Assembly: GCF_001592265.1 (NCBI RefSeq)
Contig: NZ_BCWP01000027.1
Span: 1-49,047 of the forward strand
DNA: 49,047 nucleotides
Direction of reading: 5' to 3'
Origin: Curvibacter delicatus NBRC 14919
Lineage (GTDB): Bacteria > Pseudomonadota > Gammaproteobacteria > Burkholderiales > Burkholderiaceae_C
Each line of letters starts with the position of its first letter. The first letter of the stretch is position 1. The notes beneath the pieces are model-generated. The model was not told the DNA's origin. It searched no databases and saw nothing but the letters and a program-made list of their open reading frames with translations. Position numbers and translations under genes: made by a program. Below are positions 15,674 through 23,454 of this stretch, one piece after another.

Positions 15674-16374
15674 GGCTTGGCTCCTTCGGAAGAATCCAGT
15701 TCGCGGCTCCACGACAGGCCGTTGACGTAGATGCCCAGGGGGTTCTTGCGCAGGCGTTCTTCGGTGCGCGGCGGCTGGAGCACGATGGACACCACGGCCG
15801 TCCACCGCTCCAAGCCCGCCGCGGCGCCGTTGACGTAGCGGCGTTCCGTCCAGCGCACGTTGAAAGACGTGTCGCTGGCGCGCACGACGCTGGTGATCTG
15901 CACCGTCACCGACTCCTTGCCGATGCGCGCGAACGGGTCGTTGACCCGTGCGTAGTCGTTGAGCACGGCCGCGCCCTTGTCGGTCATGTAATCGTAGGCG
16001 TCCAGCCAGTTCTGGCGGACGACGATGGGGTCGATGGACAGCGAGCGCACCAGCGTCACGAAGCGCGCGATGTGGTGCGCGGTCTGCGCATCGTTGGGCC
16101 GGTATGGCGTGGCGGCTTCACCCACGGCGCGTACCTGGCCCGCGTTGTCCACCTCCACGACGTAGGGCGTCACGATGGATTGCGCCGAGCGCCACACCAG
16201 GCCGCCGGCCATCAGCAGCGCAAGCGTCAGGCAGCCGAAGGCCATCAGGCGCCAGTTCTTCGCCTGCACGCGCGGCGAGCCGATGCGCTCGTCCCACACT
16301 TGGCCGGCAGCTTGGTACGGCGTGGCAGGTTGCGGCGTGTCGGCGTAGCGCACCTGCGGTTTCTTGAATCGCAT
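15670..16374 (-). CDS. trbF: Conjugal transfer protein TrbF (VirB8 homologue)
   Basis: The product is 234 residues with a short cytoplasmic head (MRFKKPQVRYADTPQPATPY), one membrane segment (LMAFGCLTLALLMAGGLVW, about 43-61) and a VirB8-type periplasmic domain (IVTPYVVEVDNAGQV, RRYVNGAAAGLERWTAVVSI). VirB8 proteins nucleate assembly of the type IV secretion channel. It sits between trbL (12-bp gap) and trbG (4-bp overlap). Confidence 0.93.
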   Translation of the reverse strand: MRFKKPQVRYADTPQPATPYQAAGQVWDERIGSPRVQAKNWRLMAFGCLTLALLMAGGLVWRSAQSIVTPYVVEVDNAGQVRAVGEAATPYRPNDAQTAHHIARFVTLVRSLSIDPIVVRQNWLDAYDYMTDKGAAVLNDYARVNDPFARIGKESVTVQITSVVRASDTSFNVRWTERRYVNGAAAGLERWTAVVSIVLQPPRTEERLRKNPLGIYVNGLSWSRELDSSEGAKP

Positions 16375-16386
16375 GGTCAGTTCTCC

Positions 16387-17772
16387 TTATGAATCGGAAT
16401 CGCGCAGGCTCGGCCCCTGGCCTGAGCCGCCGCCATCGCCACCGCGCAGCGCGTGGGCGGTGGTGGTCGCGGCGTGGGTGAGTTGCTGGCGGCGATGCAG
16501 GCGCTTGGCCCAAGCGGGCTGTTCCTGTGTCTGCGCCGTAGCGGCGCCGGATGCGGCCTCGCCTGCGGCACCCTGACCGGATGCCGCACCCGCGCCGCCA
16601 TCGGCAGCAGCGCCATTCCAGCCAGCGCGGAAGGGAGCGGCCATGCGTTGCCCGGCAGCGGAAGCGCGGGATGCAGCGCCTCGCCCGGCTGCCTGCGCGC
16701 CGGTCTTGGCGACGTTGCCCAGGCCCGCCATCGCGCCCTTTGCGCCGCCGCCAGCGGCGGCGGAACCGGCCTGGAACGCCGACTTCGCACTGCTGGCCGC
16801 CGACGTGGCGGCGCGCGCACCGCTACCGGCCAGCTTCGCGGCAGCCGGGGCCATGCGCGCACCAGCAGCCACGGCGCCACCCACGCCCGTCGCGGCGGCG
16901 CCAATGGCGACGGCCGTGCCGGCAGCGCCGACAGCAGCACCGGCCATTGCGCCAGCGCCGAGCTGCGGCGCACCGGAGACGAGGCCCGTGGCGATGCCGG
17001 GGCCGAAGATCCCTAGCGCCAGCAAGGTGAGCGAGGCCAGCATGATGACCAGCGCGTGGTCGATAGACGGCTCGGCGGGATGGACTTGGAACTGAGCGAA
17101 CAAGCCCGAGCCGATACCGACGATCACGGCCAGCACCAGAACCTTGACGCCGGAGGCCACCACGTTGCCCAAGACCTTTTCGGCGAGGAACGCGGTCTTG
17201 TTCCAGAGCGCGAATGGCACCAGCACGAATCCGGCGAGCGTGGTCAGCTTGAACTCGATCAGCGTGATGAACAGTTGGATCGCCAGCACGAAGAAGCACA
17301 AGACCACGACCAGCCACGCGAGGAACATCACCACGATGGGGTCGAGGTTCACGAACACTTCGGGAAAGCCCGCCATCTCGCCGATCTGCTCCAGAATCGG
17401 CGCCCCGGCGTCGATGCCGGTTTTCGCCAGCCGGCCCGGCTGCAAGAAGTTCTCCATCGTGATGGCCGAGCCGGTGGCGGTGATGCCCAATCCCGCAAAC
17501 GAGCGGAACACGATGCTGGCCAGCCAGTTGAAGTTATTGATGATGTAGGCGAAGGCACCGACGTAGAGCACCTTGCGCAGCAGCTTGGCGATCACGTCCT
17601 CGCCCTGGCCGGTGGCATGGCCCATGGCCCAATACAGGCCAGCGATCGTCATGTCGATGACGATCAGCGTGGCCGTGAGGAACGCCACTTCGCCCCGCAG
17701 CAGCCCGAAACCCGAGTCGATATAAGCGGCAAAGGTGTTGAGGAATTGGTCGATGATGGTCACGTCATTCAT
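16387..17772 (-). CDS. trbL: P-type conjugal transfer protein TrbL (VirB6-like)
   Basis: The product is 461 residues. The first 290 contain about six hydrophobic segments, for example VAFLTATLIVIDMTIAGLYW, IVVMFLAWLVVVLCFFVLAI and ALVIMLASLTLLALGIFGPG, as in VirB6/TrbL inner-membrane proteins. The last third is a low-complexity tail rich in Ala and Gly, which is characteristic of TrbL. It forms part of the inner-membrane channel. The start overlaps the stop of the TrbK-like gene by four bases. Confidence 0.93.
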   Translation of the reverse strand: MNDVTIIDQFLNTFAAYIDSGFGLLRGEVAFLTATLIVIDMTIAGLYWAMGHATGQGEDVIAKLLRKVLYVGAFAYIINNFNWLASIVFRSFAGLGITATGSAITMENFLQPGRLAKTGIDAGAPILEQIGEMAGFPEVFVNLDPIVVMFLAWLVVVLCFFVLAIQLFITLIEFKLTTLAGFVLVPFALWNKTAFLAEKVLGNVVASGVKVLVLAVIVGIGSGLFAQFQVHPAEPSIDHALVIMLASLTLLALGIFGPGIATGLVSGAPQLGAGAMAGAAVGAAGTAVAIGAAATGVGGAVAAGARMAPAAAKLAGSGARAATSAASSAKSAFQAGSAAAGGGAKGAMAGLGNVAKTGAQAAGRGAASRASAAGQRMAAPFRAGWNGAAADGGAGAASGQGAAGEAASGAATAQTQEQPAWAKRLHRRQQLTHAATTTAHALRGGDGGGSGQGPSLRDSDS

Positions 17773-18089
17773 GGCGTGTCCTCCGGTTCGGCGGGAACGG
17801 CCGGCGCCATGCCATCGGCCGGTTCCTCGAAGCTCGGCGGGATCGGCGGCAGGTCGGCCAGCGTCTGGTATTCATCCGGCCCGGCCTCGCCGGAAAAGAA
17901 GCGCCGCCGGAAGGCTTCGGCGGCGGCACGGCAAGCGTCCTCGCCCGTGGCCTGCCGGTCGGCCGCGCATTGCGCGCGCAATGCCTTGAGCCGCACGGGA
18001 TCGGCGGCCAGGGCATCGGCAAGGTGGTCGGCCGGCTGCTCGCCGCAAGCGGCCAGCAGCGCGACACACAGGACGAGGACGCATCGCAT
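17769..18089 (-). CDS. TrbK-like entry-exclusion lipoprotein
   Basis: This 106-residue protein has a lipoprotein signal ending LLAACG and a short domain with ALAADPVRLKALRAQCAADR and ACRAAAEAFRRRFF. Two Cys in the domain probably form a disulphide. The position between trbJ and trbL is that of trbK, the entry-exclusion gene that blocks redundant uptake of the same element. A paralogue with the same pattern is encoded at 25701-25928. Confidence 0.75.
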   Translation of the reverse strand: MRCVLVLCVALLAACGEQPADHLADALAADPVRLKALRAQCAADRQATGEDACRAAAEAFRRRFFSGEAGPDEYQTLADLPPIPPSFEEPADGMAPAVPAEPEDTP

Positions 18090-18101
18090 GGCGGCCTCCC
18101 G

Positions 18102-18827
18102 TCAGTTGCCGTAGAAGTTCACGGACTGCGGCGTGTACGGCGTGCCTTCGCCCAGGAAGCGGCGCCGCACCTCGCGGGCGCGCTCCGTGGCTGCCGCCTG
18201 CCGCGCCAGTTCCAGCGACGCCGCCCGGTCTTGCGTGATCTGGAGCCGCTGCGACTGGATCGACTGCTTGGCCTGCAAGGCCAGCAACTGGTTCATGGCT
18301 TGCATCGCCTGCAACGCACCTTCGGCCGACTGGCTCTTGCCCACGAGATCGGCCAGCACGCTCTCGTCTTCGCCCAGGTTCTGCGACACCCGCGCCTGCA
18401 TCTGCATGGTGGTCTGCAAGCCGTTGAGCGTGTTCCGCCAACGCTCCTGCGCGTCGCGGTACATCTGGTCGCCGCTGACGGTGGCGGCGTACTGCTCGGG
18501 ATACAGGCGTGCGAACTCCCGATCCAAATTCGTCACGTCGTAGGCCAAGCCGCGAGCCTGGGCGATCAGCCGCTCGGTCGTCGCCAGATTGGCGCGCAAC
18601 TGGTTCACCACGCTGGACGGCAGGCTGGCGAGGTTGCGCGCCTGGTTCATCAGCATCTGCGCTTCGTTCTGAAGCTGCTGGATCTGGTTGTTGATCTGCT
18701 CCAGCGTGCGGATCGCGGTCAGCGTGTTCTGCACGAGGTTCGTGGGGTCGATCACGACCCATTGCGCATGGGCGGTGGCGGTGCAAAGCATGGCCGCGAT
18801 GGCGGCGGCGACAAGACGCTTTTTCAT
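18102..18827 (-). CDS. trbJ: Conjugal transfer protein TrbJ (VirB5-like)
   Basis: The product is 241 residues with a cleavable signal peptide (AAIAAMLCTATAHA) and a long helical, Gln-rich body (QINNQIQQLQNEAQMLMNQA), as in TrbJ/VirB5 minor pilus proteins. It ends with YTPQSVNFYGN, a common TrbJ terminus. It overlaps the trbE stop by four bases and lies 12 bp from the entry-exclusion gene. Confidence 0.92.
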   Translation of the reverse strand: MKKRLVAAAIAAMLCTATAHAQWVVIDPTNLVQNTLTAIRTLEQINNQIQQLQNEAQMLMNQARNLASLPSSVVNQLRANLATTERLIAQARGLAYDVTNLDREFARLYPEQYAATVSGDQMYRDAQERWRNTLNGLQTTMQMQARVSQNLGEDESVLADLVGKSQSAEGALQAMQAMNQLLALQAKQSIQSQRLQITQDRAASLELARQAAATERAREVRRRFLGEGTPYTPQSVNFYGN

Positions 18828-21277
18828 GGCAGGTTCTCCAGGGGTTGGTCAGCGAGGGAACCCGGCGCGAGGCCGGGGAACGAGGGCAGCAAGTCAGCCG
18901 CCCAATCGAGGCCGCGATGGCGCAGCCAGGCGCCCGCGAAGCCGGGCACGCCGGCATCCAGCAGCACGCGATCTATGTCGCGCTGGTCTTGCGGCGTGGA
19001 GGCGCCCGCGAAGGCCAGCGTCGCCGGTCCCAGGTCGAGGTCGAACAGGCGGTTGCCCAGGCGCGATTGGTAGTAGTAGTCGCGCTTGGGCTGCGCGGTG
19101 GCGACGATCTCGATTTGCCGCCGGTTGAGGCCGAAGCCCTCGTAGATCGTGCGAATCTGCGGCTCGGTCGCCTGCGGGTTCGGCAGAAAGATGCGGCTCG
19201 CGCAGCTCTCGATGATTGCGGGCGCGATGCTCGAATCCTTGATGTCCGCCAGGCTCTGCGTGGCGAAGATGACGCTGACGTTCTTCTTGCGCAGCGTCTT
19301 GAGCCATTGGCGGATGCGCGCCGCAAACACCGGGTCATCGAGGAACAGCCACGCTTCATCGAGGATCAGCAGCGTCGGCGCACCGTCGAAGCGTTCATCG
19401 AAGCGCGCAAAGAGGTAATGCAGCACAGCCATGACGGCGGCCTTGCTGTGCATCAGCTCCTCCATCTCGAAGCACTGCACGTCGGCCATGCCGAGGCGAT
19501 CATGGTCGGCGTCCAGCAGTTTGCCGTGGGCGCCACCCAGCACATAGGGCGCGAGCGCCTGCCGCAGCGTGTTCGATTGCAGCAGCACGGAAAGTCCCGT
19601 CATCGTGCGCTGCTCCACCGGCGCACCGGCGAGACTTCCCAGTGCCGACCAGATAGCCGCCTTCTCGTCGGGGCCGACCGCCACGCCTTCGTGCAGCAAG
19701 CGGCCTTCGATCCATTCGGCGGCCCAGGTGCGGTAGCCCTCGCGGTCGATGCGGGCGAGAGGCTGAAACGCGATCTCGCCATCCATCCCGAGGTCGTAGT
19801 GCTCGCCGCCCAGACCGAGGATGGCGGCCCGCATGGAGCGGCCCATGTCGAAGGCGAAGGTGCGCGAGCCGCGATAGCGGCGGAACTGCATCGCCAGCGT
19901 GGCGAGCAAGACCGACTTGCCCATGCCGGTCGGGCCGGCGACCAGCGTGTGGCCCACGTCGCCGATGTGCGTCACCAGCCGGAACGGCGTCGCGCCATCG
20001 GTGCGCGTGACGATCAACGGCGGGCCGTCTAGGTGTTCGTTCTTCTCCGGCCCAGCCCATACCGCCGACACCGGCATCATGTGCGCCAGATTCAGCGTCG
20101 AGACGATGGGCTGGCGCACGTTGGCGTATGCGTTGCCGGGAATCGAGGACAGCCAGGCATCCACGGCGTTGAGCGTTTCAGGGATGGTGACGAAGCCGCG
20201 TCCCTGGATGACGCGCTCCACCATGCGCAGCTTCTCGTCGGCTGCGCTGGCGTCCTCGTCCATGACGGTGACGGTCGCCGTCAGGTAGCCGAAGGCGACT
20301 TGATCGCTGCCCAGTTCCTGCAAGGCGGCATCCGCGTCCGCCGCCTTGTTGTTGGCGTCGGTATCGACCAGCGGGCTTTCCTGCTGGAAGATCGTCTCGC
20401 GCAGCAGCGCGATGACGTTCTTGCGCTTGGCGAACCACTGGCGGCGCAGGCGCACCAGTTCCTTCTCAGCCTCGGCCTTGTCCATGCAGAGGAAGCGCGT
20501 GCTCCAGCGGTACGCAAAACCGAGGCGGTTGAGATCGTCGAGAATCCCCGGCCAGGTCGAGGTCGGAAAGCCCCGCACCGACACCACGCGCAGGTGCTGG
20601 TCGCCCAGCATCGGCGCGAGGCCACCGACCAGCACGGAATCGGTCAGCAGCGCGTCGATGTGGAACGGCACCTCGGGCACGCCGATGCGGTAGCGTCGCG
20701 TCGAGACGGTCGCGTGCAGGTAGGTCAACGTCTGGCTGTCATCGAGCCACGCGATCTCCGGCATCACGCCATCGAGCAGGTCGAAGATGCGATCCGTTTC
20801 AGCGACGAATGCGTGCAGCCGTTCGCGCCAATCCACGCCTTCGGTCGGCCGGTTTTCATACAGCAGGCCCGCAGCGCGAGCGCGAGATTCCACGGACGGC
20901 AGGAAGGCCAGCGTCAGGTGATAACCACTCTCGAAGTGGTTGCCGGACTCCTCGAAAGCGGCACGGCGTTCCGCGTCCACCAGCCACGACAGCGGTTCAG
21001 GAAACTCGGAGTGCGGATAGTCGGCGGCGGCGCGGCGTTCGGCTTCGATGAACAGCGCCCAGCCCGAACCCAGCCTGCGCAGCGCGTTGTTCAGGCGCGC
21101 CGATGTGGCGATCAGCTCGCCCTGTGTCGCGCTGTCGAGGTCAGGCCCGCGAAACCGGGCCGTGCGCTGAAAACTGCCGTCCTTGTTCAAGACGACGCCC
21201 GGCGCCACCAGTCCGGCCCAGGGCAGCCAGTCGGCGAGCAGCGCAGGACGCTGGCGGTATTCGGCGAGGTTCAGCAT
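18824..21277 (-). CDS. trbE: Conjugal transfer ATPase TrbE (VirB4 homologue)
   Basis: The product is 817 residues, normal for TrbE. Walker A is GPTGMGKSVLLATLA and Walker B is LLILDEAWLFLDDP; the motif SVIFATQSLADI follows. The N-terminal half matches the VirB4 CagE domain. It powers pilus assembly and substrate transfer at the inner membrane. I chose ATG 21277 (MLNLAEYRQRP), the family start, 14 bp from trbD; the frame stays open further upstream but that stretch overlaps trbD in another frame. Confidence 0.94.
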   Translation of the reverse strand: MLNLAEYRQRPALLADWLPWAGLVAPGVVLNKDGSFQRTARFRGPDLDSATQGELIATSARLNNALRRLGSGWALFIEAERRAAADYPHSEFPEPLSWLVDAERRAAFEESGNHFESGYHLTLAFLPSVESRARAAGLLYENRPTEGVDWRERLHAFVAETDRIFDLLDGVMPEIAWLDDSQTLTYLHATVSTRRYRIGVPEVPFHIDALLTDSVLVGGLAPMLGDQHLRVVSVRGFPTSTWPGILDDLNRLGFAYRWSTRFLCMDKAEAEKELVRLRRQWFAKRKNVIALLRETIFQQESPLVDTDANNKAADADAALQELGSDQVAFGYLTATVTVMDEDASAADEKLRMVERVIQGRGFVTIPETLNAVDAWLSSIPGNAYANVRQPIVSTLNLAHMMPVSAVWAGPEKNEHLDGPPLIVTRTDGATPFRLVTHIGDVGHTLVAGPTGMGKSVLLATLAMQFRRYRGSRTFAFDMGRSMRAAILGLGGEHYDLGMDGEIAFQPLARIDREGYRTWAAEWIEGRLLHEGVAVGPDEKAAIWSALGSLAGAPVEQRTMTGLSVLLQSNTLRQALAPYVLGGAHGKLLDADHDRLGMADVQCFEMEELMHSKAAVMAVLHYLFARFDERFDGAPTLLILDEAWLFLDDPVFAARIRQWLKTLRKKNVSVIFATQSLADIKDSSIAPAIIESCASRIFLPNPQATEPQIRTIYEGFGLNRRQIEIVATAQPKRDYYYQSRLGNRLFDLDLGPATLAFAGASTPQDQRDIDRVLLDAGVPGFAGAWLRHRGLDWAADLLPSFPGLAPGSLADQPLENLP

Positions 21278-21291
21278 CGCGGCGTCCTCCC

Positions 21292-21564
21292 CTACACGTC
21301 CAGCAGCGACTGGTGCTTGATGTGCCGCGCGAACACGGCCATGAACTGCGGATCGACGCGCGCGCCCCATACTGCGAGCGAATGGCCGACGATCCAGAGC
21401 ACCACGCCGGGAATCCACAGTTGCAGGCCCAGCCCGACAGCGGCGGCCAAGGTGCCATTGGCGATCGCCACGGTGCGCGGTGCGCCGCCCAGCAAGATCG
21501 GCTCGGTGAGCGAGCGGTGCAGCGGCACCTCGAACCCGGCCGCGAAAGTGTCCGGGCCGCTCAT
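21292..21564 (-). CDS. trbD: Conjugal transfer protein TrbD (VirB3-like)
   Basis: This 90-residue protein has two hydrophobic stretches (TVAIANGTLAAAVGLGLQLW and IPGVVLWIVGHSLAVWGARV) and the VirB3-like motif FEVPLHRSLTEPILLGGAPR. VirB3/TrbD is a small inner-membrane partner of the VirB4/TrbE ATPase encoded next to it. It overlaps trbC by four bases. Confidence 0.92.
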   Translation of the reverse strand: MSGPDTFAAGFEVPLHRSLTEPILLGGAPRTVAIANGTLAAAVGLGLQLWIPGVVLWIVGHSLAVWGARVDPQFMAVFARHIKHQSLLDV

Positions 21565-21947
21565 ACGACGGCCCCGCCCGAGAAGCTGAAGAACGACAGG
21601 AAGAAGCTCGAAGCGGCGAACGCGATGGACAAGCCAAAGACGATCTGGATCAGCTTGCGGAATCCGCCCGACGTGTCGCCGAACGCGAGCGCCAGGCCCG
21701 TGGCGATGATGATGATGACCGCGACGATGCGCGCCACCGGACCCTGGATGGATTCGAGGATGGATTGCAGCGGCCCTTCCCAGGGCATCGAGGAGCCGGC
21801 AGCCTGCGCAGTGCCCGCAAGCAGCAGCATGAAGGCAGCGAGCATCAAGCCTTGCATGGCCGGGCGAGCCAGGCCATCCAACCGCGCGGGACTGGAGCGG
21901 CGGGAAAGCGGATTTACAGAAATACGGAAAGCATCAACGTGCGTCAT
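21561..21947 (-). CDS. trbC: Conjugal transfer pilin TrbC (VirB2-like)
   Basis: The product is 128 residues. A long N-terminal leader ends MLLLAGTAQAAGSSMPWEGP, a likely signal peptidase site. Two membrane helices follow (ARIVAVIIIIATGLALAFG and LIQIVFGLSIAFAASSFFL), as in VirB2/TrbC prepilins. The mature subunit would form the conjugative pilus. It overlaps trbB and trbD by four bases each. Confidence 0.92.
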   Translation of the reverse strand: MTHVDAFRISVNPLSRRSSPARLDGLARPAMQGLMLAAFMLLLAGTAQAAGSSMPWEGPLQSILESIQGPVARIVAVIIIIATGLALAFGDTSGGFRKLIQIVFGLSIAFAASSFFLSFFSFSGGAVV

Positions 21948-22993
21948 GGCAGTTCTCCAGAGTTGTCAGGGGACAGAGAAGAAAGGTCGGACTGCGGCAG
22001 CAGCTCGGGAAACGGTGTTTCCAGCGCATCCGCCAGTTGGTAGCCCACGCCGTCGAAGCCATTGAGGCGGGCAATGCTCTCGATGCGGCGCTTGCGCCCA
22101 CGCCCGGCGATATAGATCACGACGTTGACCGCCTCGGCGATCAGTGCACGGGGCGGATTCACCGCCACTTCGAGAATCAGTTGCTCCAGGCGCAACAGCG
22201 CGCCCAGCGCGGAGCCGGCATGAATCGTGGCGATGCCGCCCGGATGGCCGGTGCCCCACACCTTGATGAGATCCAGCGCTTCGGCGCCGCGCACCTCGCC
22301 GACGACGACGCGATCCGGGCGCAGGCGCATGGAGGAGCGCACCAGTTCCGTCATCGACACGACGCCCGCGCGCGTGCGCAGCGGCACGTGGTCGCGGGCC
22401 GCGCATTGCAGCTCCACCGTATCTTCGAGCACAAGCACGCGGTCGCCCGTGGCGGCAATCTCAGCCAGCAGCGCATTGGCGAGCGTGGTCTTGCCACTGC
22501 TTGTCGCGCCGGCAATCAAGATGTTCTGACGCTCATGCACGGCGCGCACCAGAAAGCCCGCCTGTTGAGCCGTCAGCATTCCGTCTTCGATGTAGCGCGA
22601 AAGTGGAATGACGCCCACGGCGCGCTTGCGCAAGGCGAAGGCCGGCCCAGGCGCTGCGGGTGGCAGGATGCCCTCGAAGCGTTCGCCGGTCTCTGGAAGC
22701 TCGGCGGACAGCAGCGGCTGGCCGCGATGCACTTCCGCGCCGACGTGGGCGGCGACAAGGCGGATGATTCGCTCGCCATCGGCCTCGGACAGCTCCACGC
22801 CCATCGGCGCGCGGCCCGAGGACAGGCGATCAATCCATAGCGTCTGGTCGGGGTTGAGCATGATTTCCACCACGTCCGGGTCTTCGAGCGCGGCGGCGAT
22901 CAGCGGCCCCATCGCCGTGCGTAGCATCTGGATCCGGCGATCCAGCGAAGTGGCGGTCATGGACTGCCCTTCAATGGAAATTCGGGCGCTCAT
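21944..22993 (-). CDS. trbB: Conjugal transfer ATPase TrbB (VirB11 homologue)
   Basis: The product is 349 residues, of the type II/IV secretion ATPase family. Walker A is AGATSSGKTTLANALL; the Asp box is VLVLEDTVELQC; Walker B is RPDRVVVGEVRGAEALDL; the His box is GHPGGIATIHAGSA. VirB11 proteins are hexameric cytoplasmic motors for pilus assembly and DNA transfer. ATG 22993 overlaps the upstream stop by four bases; an internal ATG at 22960 is also possible. Confidence 0.94.
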   Translation of the reverse strand: MSARISIEGQSMTATSLDRRIQMLRTAMGPLIAAALEDPDVVEIMLNPDQTLWIDRLSSGRAPMGVELSEADGERIIRLVAAHVGAEVHRGQPLLSAELPETGERFEGILPPAAPGPAFALRKRAVGVIPLSRYIEDGMLTAQQAGFLVRAVHERQNILIAGATSSGKTTLANALLAEIAATGDRVLVLEDTVELQCAARDHVPLRTRAGVVSMTELVRSSMRLRPDRVVVGEVRGAEALDLIKVWGTGHPGGIATIHAGSALGALLRLEQLILEVAVNPPRALIAEAVNVVIYIAGRGRKRRIESIARLNGFDGVGYQLADALETPFPELLPQSDLSSLSPDNSGELP

Positions 22994-23454
22994 GACGCAC
23001 GCTCCCACGCCTGCGCGTCCGCTGCCGCGTCCTCCATCCGCATGGGGTCGGGATGTAGTTCCTCCACCACGTCGCGCACCAGGCTGCGCCCGCGCAGCAG
23101 GTGGCGGCCCAACTGCTCCACGAACTGCTCGAAGCGCGCCTTGCCCTGGGCGCGTGCAGCGTCCTGATGCGCTTCAGGTACGGGCGTGCTCACCGTGAGG
23201 AAGTAGCGGATGAACAGCGCCAGCGTTTCGATCTGGATGTTCTGGTCGCGCTCCATGCGCTCGGCCTGGCGCGACAGGCGATCCAGCCGCTTGGCAATGG
23301 CCGCCTCACGCTGGTCGGCAGCATCGGGCGACAGCCACGATGCGAGCGCCGCCGCGACGATGGACGACTTGGAAACGCCTTTCTTGGCGGCCAGCTCGTC
23401 CAGGCGCTTGGCGTGCTCTGGCTGGATGAACAGGTTGAGGCGGTAGTGGCTCAT
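22990..23454 (-). CDS. CopG-family (ribbon-helix-helix) protein of the transfer operon
   Basis: The product is 154 residues. The N-terminus, MSHYRLNLFIQPEHAKRLDE followed by LAAKKGVSKSSIVAAALASWL, is a ribbon-helix-helix DNA-binding pattern. The rest is helical and charged. The gene regularly lies between traG and trbB in Tn4371-like ICEs, so it may regulate the operon or assist the relaxosome. It overlaps both neighbours by four bases. Confidence 0.8.
   Translation of the reverse strand: MSHYRLNLFIQPEHAKRLDELAAKKGVSKSSIVAAALASWLSPDAADQREAAIAKRLDRLSRQAERMERDQNIQIETLALFIRYFLTVSTPVPEAHQDAARAQGKARFEQFVEQLGRHLLRGRSLVRDVVEELHPDPMRMEDAAADAQAWERAS

Noticed and set aside
20033-21589. 518-codon plus-strand frame opposite trbE, trbD and trbC
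   Set aside because: It crosses three well-supported transfer genes and has no recognisable domain.
18824-21637. Longer TrbE starting near 21637
   Set aside because: The extra N-terminal stretch overlaps trbD and trbC in another frame; the family start MLNLAEYRQRP at 21277 fits the operon spacing.
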